Below, one piece after another: positions 58,248 to 64,000 of a stretch of 64,000 nt of DNA. The stretch spans positions 124,001 to 188,000 of the forward strand of contig NZ_JAUSVX010000002.1 of assembly GCF_030814995.1 (NCBI RefSeq), in the 5' to 3' direction. Position 1 is the stretch's first letter. Each line of letters begins with the position of its first letter. A program made the position numbers and the translations under genes. The notes beneath the pieces are model-generated. The model saw only the letters and a program-made list of their open reading frames with translations, was not told the DNA's origin and searched no databases. The stretch comes from Labrys wisconsinensis (GTDB lineage: Bacteria; Pseudomonadota; Alphaproteobacteria; Rhizobiales; Labraceae).

Positions 58248-58261
58248 CTACTAGTCGGTAG
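58248..58261 (-). promoter_or_regulatory. TetR-type operator upstream of the membrane protein gene
   Basis: On the minus strand the site is CTACCGACTAGTAG, an imperfect palindrome. It matches 58892-58905 at 13 of 14 positions. It lies between tetR and the membrane protein gene, both on the minus strand. Confidence 0.65.
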
Positions 58262-58304
58262 ACAACTGGGGCATGCATTCACGCCCCTGGCGACGTTCGA
58301 ATGT

Positions 58305-58883
58305 TCAGGCGGCGACGCGCTCCAGCAAGGGATGGGTTATCGCGCCAAAGGTCTCGGCATCGCCGTAGGCGCGCGCTGAAAGCATCGCGCCATGCACGGT
58401 GGCCATGAGCATTTCAGCGTCGGCCTTGGCGGTCCCGGTCAGCGCGAGGCGGCCTTGCGCGGCGCCGCGCTCCAGGACGGAGGCGAGCCAGTCCGAGAGT
58501 CTTCGAAAATGCGCGCGCACTTCGAGAGCGACGGCTTCGGGAAGAACCGGAATCTCGCCGGCGAGCAAGGCGCAGACGCAGAACGGGTGAGTCGCATCAG
58601 CGATGCACCTCTCCCAATAGCCGACATAAGCGCGAAGTTGTTCCAGTGGATCGGAGACATTTCGTTCGAGCTCGGCGATCCCGGCTTCGGCTTCCTCCCG
58701 GTACTGTGCAACCAGTTTGCGGACCAGATCGGATTTGCTGGGAAAATGGTGGTGAATGCTCGCATTGCGAATGCCGACCACACTGGAAATATCGGCGTAG
58801 CTGAAGCTGTTGTAGCCGCCCCTGACAATCAGGGAGCGGGCACAGCGAAGAATGTCATCGGCCTTGGTCTGTGGACTTTTCAT
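58305..58883 (-). CDS. TetR-family transcriptional regulator
   Basis: The 192-residue protein has an N-terminal HTH (KADDILRCARSLIVRGGYNSFSYADISSVVGIRNASIHHHFPSKSDLVRKL pattern, shown in part: SYADISSVVGI, IHHHFPSK) and an all-helical ligand domain. ATG at 58883 is preferred over 58898 because homology begins at MKSPQTKADDIL. An operator copy (CTACCAACTAGTAG) begins 9 bases upstream of the start and another precedes the downstream membrane protein gene, so autorepression and control of that gene are likely. The ligand is unknown. Confidence 0.9.
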   Translation of the reverse strand: MKSPQTKADDILRCARSLIVRGGYNSFSYADISSVVGIRNASIHHHFPSKSDLVRKLVAQYREEAEAGIAELERNVSDPLEQLRAYVGYWERCIADATHPFCVCALLAGEIPVLPEAVALEVRAHFRRLSDWLASVLERGAAQGRLALTGTAKADAEMLMATVHGAMLSARAYGDAETFGAITHPLLERVAA

Positions 58884-58891
58884 GGCGCTAC

Positions 58892-58905
58892 CTACCAACT
58901 AGTAG
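58892..58905 (+). promoter_or_regulatory. TetR-type operator upstream of tetR
   Basis: CTACCAACTAGTAG lies 9 bp upstream of the tetR ATG. It differs by one base from the copy at 58248-58261 (opposite orientation). The extended form CCTAC-N6-GTAGG is an inverted repeat. Confidence 0.65.
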
Positions 58906-59164
58906 GAAGGATGTCAACTCGAGGCGACGAGGGCTTGCCGTCCCCTTTCCTGTCACGTGTGTCGAGGCGCTCGCGGCGAGGTGCTGCGCAACGCTGAAAT
59001 AGGCTCTGACGGGCGGGTGCCTCAATTCGGGGCCCAATCGTTCCCTGCATGCCGCTTCATCGTTTTCGCTGAGTCCTGGACGCCCGCGGGCCGCCCGCTT
59101 TTGGTCCGCTCCCGTCACCGCACCTTCGTTGTCGAAGCGCAGGGTTGGGCAGACAGTCGTTCCG

Positions 59165-59218
59165 CGGGTGGTGTACGATGTGACGTCGAAGCCGCCCGGC
59201 ACGATCGAGCGGGAGTGA
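59165..59218 (+). pseudogene. Third copy of the guaA 3' end
   Basis: This stretch of 54 bp encodes [17 protein letters not shown] and a stop, matching the end of GuaA except for a Trp to Arg change. Homology begins abruptly at 59165 and stops at the TGA. It marks the far end of island 2 as a degenerate attachment-site copy. Confidence 0.85.
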
Positions 59219-59409
59219 TCCTTGCCCTCCAGTGAGATCCGGGACCACGCCAGAATACGCTGCAAGCATCTGACAAAATTGATTTTATCGCACCGACATT
59301 CAGCGACGTTCGGTGGGCGACCTTCAAATCCTTCGCGCGATCTGACGGTATCGCCTCCACCGCGCCATGCCGACGACACCGCGGTGCCCAGATAGCAAGG
59401 AATGACGCG

Positions 59410-60645
59410 ATGACTGCCCCGAAAACCTTTCCCTTGGAGCCCACCCCGATCCGTGTGTCCGACGAGGTCCTCGATGACCTGCGTGCTCGTCTCACGCTGA
59501 CTCGTCCGCCGCTGGACGAGCGGAATGCGGACTGGTCATACGGCGTGCCGGACGGCTATCTGCGTGAGCTGGTCGCCTATTGGCGCGGCGGCTATGACTG
59601 GCGCCAGGCCGAGGCCGCCATCAACGCCTATGAGCACTATCAGGTGAGCGTCGCCGGTGTCCCGGTGCACTTCATGCGCAAGCCCGGTCGTGGCCCGCGG
59701 CCGATCCCGTTGATCCTCACGCATGGCTGGCCGTGGACGTTCTGGCATTGGTCGAAGGTGATCGACCCGCTCGCCGACCCGGCCGCGTTCGGCGCCGATC
59801 CCGCCGATGCGTTCGAGGTCATCGTGCCGTCCCTCCCGGGCTTTGGATTCCCCGGCCCGCTCACCGGCTTTCCCGACGTCAACTTCTGGAAGGTCTCCGA
59901 CCTCTGGCACACCCTGATGACCGAGACCCTGGGATACGAGAAATACGCTGCCGGGGGCTGCGATATCGGCGGGATCGTCTCCAGCCAGCTCGGCCACAAA
60001 TATGCCGACGAGCTCTACGGCATCCACATCGGCTCGGGGCTGCCGCTGGACTTCTTCACCGGCCCCCGCGCCTGGGACTTCGCCCGGAAACGGCCCCTGA
60101 CCGAAGAGCAGTCCGCTGATGTCCGCGCCCGCATCATCGCGCTGGACCACCGCTTTGCGCCCCACCTCGCCGTGCACATGCTCGACGGCGCCACCCTGGC
60201 CCATGGGCTGAGCGACTCACCCGCCGGGCTGCTCGCCTGGCTTCTGGAGCGCTGGAACGCCTGGAGCGACAACGGCGGCGACGTCGAGTCCGTCTTCACC
60301 AGGGACGAGATGCTCACCCACGCCACGATCTACTGGGTGAACAACTCCATCGCCACCTCGATGCGGTACTACGCCAATGCCAACCGCTACCCCTGGAGTC
60401 CTGCCCACGACCGCACCCCGATCGTGCAGGCCCCGGTCGGCCTTACCTTCGTCACCTACGAGAACCCGCCCGGCATCCACACCGCCAACGAACGCATTCA
60501 CGCGTTCAAGACCAGCCCGCAGGCCGCGTGGTTCAACCACGTCAACGTCAATGCCCACGATCAGGGCGGCCACTTCATCCCCTGGGAGAACCCCGACGCC
60601 TGGGTCAGCGACCTGCGCCGCACCTTCCGCGGCCGCAGGCCCTGA
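59410..60645 (+). CDS. Epoxide hydrolase (alpha/beta-hydrolase fold, with N-terminal EHN domain)
   Basis: The 411-residue enzyme has an N-terminal EHN-type region (residues 1-100, with DWSYGVPDGYLRELVAYWRG) as in microsomal and juvenile-hormone epoxide hydrolases, oxyanion HGWP at 105-108, the nucleophile D185 in GGCDIGG and the general-base histidine H388 in DQGGHFIPWENP. It should open epoxides by water addition. Start ATG at 59410 has GCAAGGAATG upstream. It lies just beyond the third guaA end, in DNA that may be chromosomal or another insert. Confidence 0.92.
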   Translation: MTAPKTFPLEPTPIRVSDEVLDDLRARLTLTRPPLDERNADWSYGVPDGYLRELVAYWRGGYDWRQAEAAINAYEHYQVSVAGVPVHFMRKPGRGPRPIPLILTHGWPWTFWHWSKVIDPLADPAAFGADPADAFEVIVPSLPGFGFPGPLTGFPDVNFWKVSDLWHTLMTETLGYEKYAAGGCDIGGIVSSQLGHKYADELYGIHIGSGLPLDFFTGPRAWDFARKRPLTEEQSADVRARIIALDHRFAPHLAVHMLDGATLAHGLSDSPAGLLAWLLERWNAWSDNGGDVESVFTRDEMLTHATIYWVNNSIATSMRYYANANRYPWSPAHDRTPIVQAPVGLTFVTYENPPGIHTANERIHAFKTSPQAAWFNHVNVNAHDQGGHFIPWENPDAWVSDLRRTFRGRRP

Positions 60646-60807
60646 ACGACCCCGCCGGCACCGTTGTGCTCCGCTATGCTGTACGGACCTCCAACGATGT
60701 CGCCGGCGAGCATCGCGAATAGTCCGCGACGATCGCGTCATTCCGCTCGTCGGTCCAGTCGCCGGCCATGAATGCCCCAGGCATAGTCAGGATGGGGAGG
60801 GGCAGGT

Positions 60808-61232
60808 TCATGCCAGCAACTGCGTCGGCACGCCGAGCGCCGGTCCTGCTTCGACGAGCCGCTGGTCGAGCGTATGCACCGTGGCGCCATGCTCCGATGC
60901 GATGGCCAGATGCAGTGCGTCACCGGCGCGAAGCCCAAGGGCATGCTGATCGGCAAATTTCGCCGCCGCCCGGACCTGCCCGCCCGCCACGCCAAGCACG
61001 GTGAAGCTCTCGGCGACCAGCTTGTTGAACATGGCGAGCGCCGCCGCACGCTGGTCGAGGCTGATCTGTCCGGTCCGCAGCTTGATTGCCATGGCCGAGG
61101 AGATCTCGGTGATGGTCCAGTCACTGATCAGAAGCCGTGCCGGGTCCTGCTCCGCCAGCCAGGTCTGGACGCGCGGCGTCATCGCTTCGTTGGAGAGCGC
61201 CGCAACGATCAGCGACGTGTCGAGATAGAGCA

Positions 61233-61233
<1 letters not shown>
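60808..61233 (-). CDS. vapC: PIN-domain toxin, VapC type
   Basis: The 141-residue PIN-domain RNase has all four acidic residues: D5 (MLYLDTSL), E43 (ITEISSAMA), D105 (GDALHLAIA) and D123 (TLDQRL). VapC toxins cleave specific RNAs. The start overlaps the antitoxin stop by one base as TGATG, giving the canonical antitoxin-first operon. It is convergent with the epoxide hydrolase gene. Confidence 0.92.
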
Positions 61234-61670
<437 letters not shown>

Positions 61671-61734
61671 TCACAAGCTCATTCGTCAATCATATGAAGC
61701 CAGAACCGGCGGCTCAGGCAAGCAGGCGGATGCG

Positions 61735-62379
61735 ATGACCCCCGCCATGACTGCCTTTGAACGGTCACCCGACGGCGGCAAGGGACTGGCGCGCGATACG
61801 CGCGTTCGCTGGGCGCTTGAAGAAGTGGGCCAGCCTTACGAAGTTCGCCTCGTCTCGTTCCCGGCGATGAAGGAACCCGCGCATCTGGCGCTGCATCCCT
61901 TCGGTCAGATTCCGACCTATGAGGAGGGCAATCTCGCCATATTCGAGACAGGAGCGATCGTCCTTCACATCGCAGAGCAGCATGCGGGCCTGTTGCCGAA
62001 GGATGCCGACGCCCGGGCGCGGGCGATCACATGGATGTTCGCCGCGCTCAGCACGGTGGAGCCGCCGATCCTCGATCTCTCAACCGCCAGGATCGTCGAG
62101 GGCGACAAGCCTTGGGCCCGGGAACGCCTGCCGCTGGTCATGGACCGGATCCGTGTCCGGCTAGGACAGTTGTCCGCTCGCCTGGGCGATGCCGACTGGC
62201 TCGACGGAGCATTCAGCGCAGGCGACCTGCTGATGGTGTCGGTGCTGCTCCGCCTGCGGATGTCAGGCGTCCTGGGCGAGTACCCGAACTTGGCCGCCTA
62301 TGTCGACCGCGGCGAGGCACGGCCGGCCTACCGGCGGGCTTTCGCCGCGCAATTGGCGATCAACGCCCCGGCCAGCTAA
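61735..62379 (+). CDS. Glutathione S-transferase family protein
   Basis: The 214-residue protein has a thioredoxin-like N-terminal domain (RVRWALEEVGQPYEVRLV, then LHPFGQIPTYEEGNLAIFETGAIVLHIAE with the conserved Pro-Thr and Glu-Thr glutathione contacts) and an all-helical C-terminal domain. ATG at 61735 is chosen as the nearest start before homology (TAFERSPDGGKGLARDTRVRW); the frame is open to 61660. It is convergent with the CMD-family gene. Confidence 0.9.
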   Translation: MTPAMTAFERSPDGGKGLARDTRVRWALEEVGQPYEVRLVSFPAMKEPAHLALHPFGQIPTYEEGNLAIFETGAIVLHIAEQHAGLLPKDADARARAITWMFAALSTVEPPILDLSTARIVEGDKPWARERLPLVMDRIRVRLGQLSARLGDADWLDGAFSAGDLLMVSVLLRLRMSGVLGEYPNLAAYVDRGEARPAYRRAFAAQLAINAPAS

Positions 62380-62562
62380 AATTCACCCGCGAAGCGGCAC
62401 CTATGACAATTTGAGATCCGTCAATCGCACAGCCTGTGCGACTGGGAATTGCGGTGCCGCTCCATACAAGCGAGGATCTCGACCCCATGGCAGACGCCGA
62501 CATACGCATCGGCGCCGCCTCCGCTCACCGTCGCCGTGCAGTCCCGTGGAAGCTCGGCACTC

Positions 62563-63111
62563 TCAACCCTGCCAGGCATGGGCCTGAAACGGAGCCTCCA
62601 GAGGGGGCTTCGTGATGCTGCCGGTGTAGTTCGTGATCGTGGACGCGGCGACGATGGCGATGACCTCCAGCGCATGATCCTTGCCGAAACCGGCCGCGAT
62701 GAATCGGCCGATGTCCTGATCGTCGAGACGCCCGCGCTTTTCGATCATCGTCCTCGCCAGAGCCGACAGCGCGGCGAGCTTGCCGTCCCTGGGCAGGCGG
62801 CCGTCGCGAATGGCCTGCACATCCTCGGCGTCGATGCCCTCCTTGAGGGCCAGAGTCGTATGGAATGCGACGGCCCAGGCGCATGCGTTGGTCACCGCGT
62901 CAGTGAGCAGAACAGCCTGGACCTGCGCTTCGGTGAAGCTGCCGCCGTGCACCTTGCCGAACAGGCCGACGAGGCTGCCGATCAGGACCGGCGAGGTCGC
63001 CATCGCGCCGGCGATGTTGGGGATCATCCCGAAGGCCGACTGCAATTGCTGCAGCGCCGGCTTCGAGCGTTCAGGAGCGGATTCCATCGTGTGAACCGGG
63101 AAGGTCGTCAT
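62563..63111 (-). CDS. Carboxymuconolactone decarboxylase/AhpD-like protein with an incomplete Cys motif
   Basis: The 182-residue protein has the all-alpha CMD/AhpD fold with TEAQVQAVLLTDAVTNACAWAVAFHTTLALKEG-type core (seen in parts: EAQVQAVLL, VAFHTTLALKEG). The canonical CxxCxxxH motif is C77-x2-A80-x3-H84, so the second cysteine is replaced by alanine and a peroxidase-type disulfide is not possible. A non-redox role, such as a binding or isomerase function, is more likely. It follows the DJ-1 gene by 112 bp on the same strand. Confidence 0.88.
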   Translation of the reverse strand: MTTFPVHTMESAPERSKPALQQLQSAFGMIPNIAGAMATSPVLIGSLVGLFGKVHGGSFTEAQVQAVLLTDAVTNACAWAVAFHTTLALKEGIDAEDVQAIRDGRLPRDGKLAALSALARTMIEKRGRLDDQDIGRFIAAGFGKDHALEVIAIVAASTITNYTGSITKPPLEAPFQAHAWQG

Positions 63112-63223
63112 GTCGGTCGCTCTCCGTGGGTGTTGGTCGTGGGATCAATCTAAGGCTGCGGCCTCTGGCGGGATCGCCAATTAACCCTCGGTTCTCGCCA
63201 GAGGCGGCCCTGGGCCGGCGAGC

Positions 63224-63946
63224 TCATTCTCGGCCCGCGGCCGGAACGGCGATGCCGAGCCTGGCGGCGATGCGCCGCGCCGTTCGTTCGCGCTGCACCG
63301 TCATGGTCCGCACTGATCGGCGCGCCTCTTCCAAGATTGCGGCTGGCGCCGTCTCCGGCGTGCCGCTGTCGAAGGGCGGCTCCGGCGCATAGGCCATGTG
63401 AAGCTGGATGGCCTGCGCGGCCTCGTCGCCGCGCAGCTCCGCGGCCAGCCGCAAGGCGCCGTCGATGCCGGCCGTCACGCCCGCGGCAAAGATCCAGCCG
63501 CCGTCGACGACCACACGCTCGTTGACGGGGATCGCGCCGAAGAGGGGCAGCAGGTGAAACGCCGACCAGTGGGTCGTCGCCCGCCGTCCCCTGAGCAGGC
63601 CCGCCGCGCCGCAGATCAGGGCCCCGGTGCACACCGAGAACATGCTGCATGCGCTCGACGCCTGCTGCCGGATCCAGCCCAGCACCTCGGCGTCGTCCAT
63701 CAAGGCCTCCTGGCCATAGCCGCCCGGCATGTGGAGCACATCCAGCGGCGGCGCCTCCGCCAGGGTCGCATCGGGCGTCAGCCGCAATCCCTTCACGTCC
63801 CGAACCGGTGCTGCGGTCTTGCCGTAGATGCGATAAGTCGCGTTCGGGATGCGCGACAACACCTCGAACGGTCCGGTCAGGTCGATCTGGTCGATGCCCT
63901 CGAACAGGAGGGAGCCGATATGCAGGTGCGTGTCATGCGGAATCAT
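63224..63946 (-). CDS. DJ-1/PfpI family protein
   Basis: The 240-residue protein begins with the class I glutamine amidotransferase-like fold of DJ-1/PfpI: LHIGSLLFEGIDQIDLTGPFEVL, DVLHMPGGYGQEALMDD and the nucleophile C106 in SVCTGALICGAAGLL. This form, without a histidine right after the cysteine, is that of isonitrile hydratase-like and AraC-associated members, but no HTH domain follows. It is upstream of the CMD-like gene. The remaining 54 bp to the window edge show no gene. Confidence 0.9.
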   Translation of the reverse strand: MIPHDTHLHIGSLLFEGIDQIDLTGPFEVLSRIPNATYRIYGKTAAPVRDVKGLRLTPDATLAEAPPLDVLHMPGGYGQEALMDDAEVLGWIRQQASSACSMFSVCTGALICGAAGLLRGRRATTHWSAFHLLPLFGAIPVNERVVVDGGWIFAAGVTAGIDGALRLAAELRGDEAAQAIQLHMAYAPEPPFDSGTPETAPAAILEEARRSVRTMTVQRERTARRIAARLGIAVPAAGRE

Positions 63947-64000
63947 GGTTGGCCTCCCGGTCCTGGAGCAGGCTTGAGTCCGACAACCGGAGGACTCCGC

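Larger units (their letters stand above)
53262..59218. mobile_element. Genomic island 2 between the second and third guaA 3' ends
   Basis: A third guaA 3' end (59165-59218) lies about 6 kb beyond the second, defining another insert of metabolic and resistance genes: an NADP reductase-like protein, SDR, LysR, Arr, NTF2-like, a membrane protein and TetR. As with island 1, no integrase was found. Codon use resembles the host. The tandem arrangement fits repeated insertion at one site. Confidence 0.65.

Overview
The window comes from the chromosome of a high-GC alphaproteobacterium, most likely a member of the Hyphomicrobiales (Rhizobiales). The support is the gene order secG-pyrG-kdsA-eno-ftsB-pdhA-pdhB-pdhC-lpd-lipA-ratA-cinA-ispDF, an E1-beta subunit carrying its own lipoyl domain, a fused ispDF, and a textbook CtrA box upstream of prkA. 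No genus can be named from the sequence alone, and all family calls were made by reading motifs without database searches.

Positions 1-9400 hold housekeeping genes: the prkA-yeaH kinase operon on the minus strand, gyrA, coaD, a periplasmic cyclophilin, secG and pyrG. Two blocks of accessory genes split the usual pyrG-kdsA-eno run. Block 1 (9391-16722) has an HxlR regulator with a divergent NAD(P)H-binding oxidoreductase, a phospholipase D-like protein, a PEP mutase/isocitrate lyase-like enzyme, a MocR aminotransferase remnant, and a CoA-transferase divergent from a DNA-binding citrate synthase with a palindrome between them. Block 2 (17650-21513) has a minus-strand MBL/queF/DUF2332 operon and two small membrane proteins. 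Positions 21649-36758 hold eno, ftsB, the pyruvate dehydrogenase operon, lipA, ratA, cinA, ispDF, ppx and rlmE. Inside the pdh operon, a DUF559 nuclease gene flanked by 40-bp inverted repeats sits between pdhC and lpd.

Positions 37175-42017 run guaB - MAPEG protein - rsmB-like - guaA. The 3' end of guaA is an integration hotspot: further copies of its 3' end lie at 52981-53261 (a longer, internally deleted guaA remnant) and at 59165-59218, marking two islands in tandem. Island 1 (about 11.2 kb) is a defence island with a tightly packed operon hsdM-hsdS-darT-darG-hsdR. The DNA ADP-ribosyltransferase toxin/antitoxin pair DarTG is embedded in a type I restriction-modification operon, and HsdR carries an in-frame N-terminal extension of about 194 residues made of an HNH nuclease module and an unassigned small domain. 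A convergent ParB-like gene follows. This operon is the strongest candidate for an undescribed composite system. Island 2 (about 6 kb) carries oxidoreductases, a LysR regulator, an Arr-type rifamycin ADP-ribosyltransferase, an NTF2-like protein, and a TetR regulator with two matching operators. No integrase gene is visible in either island.

Positions 59410-63946 hold an epoxide hydrolase, a VapBC-type toxin-antitoxin pair, a glutathione S-transferase, a carboxymuconolactone-decarboxylase-like protein that lacks one of its usual cysteines, and a DJ-1/PfpI protein. No tRNA, rRNA, CRISPR array or complete insertion sequence was recognised.
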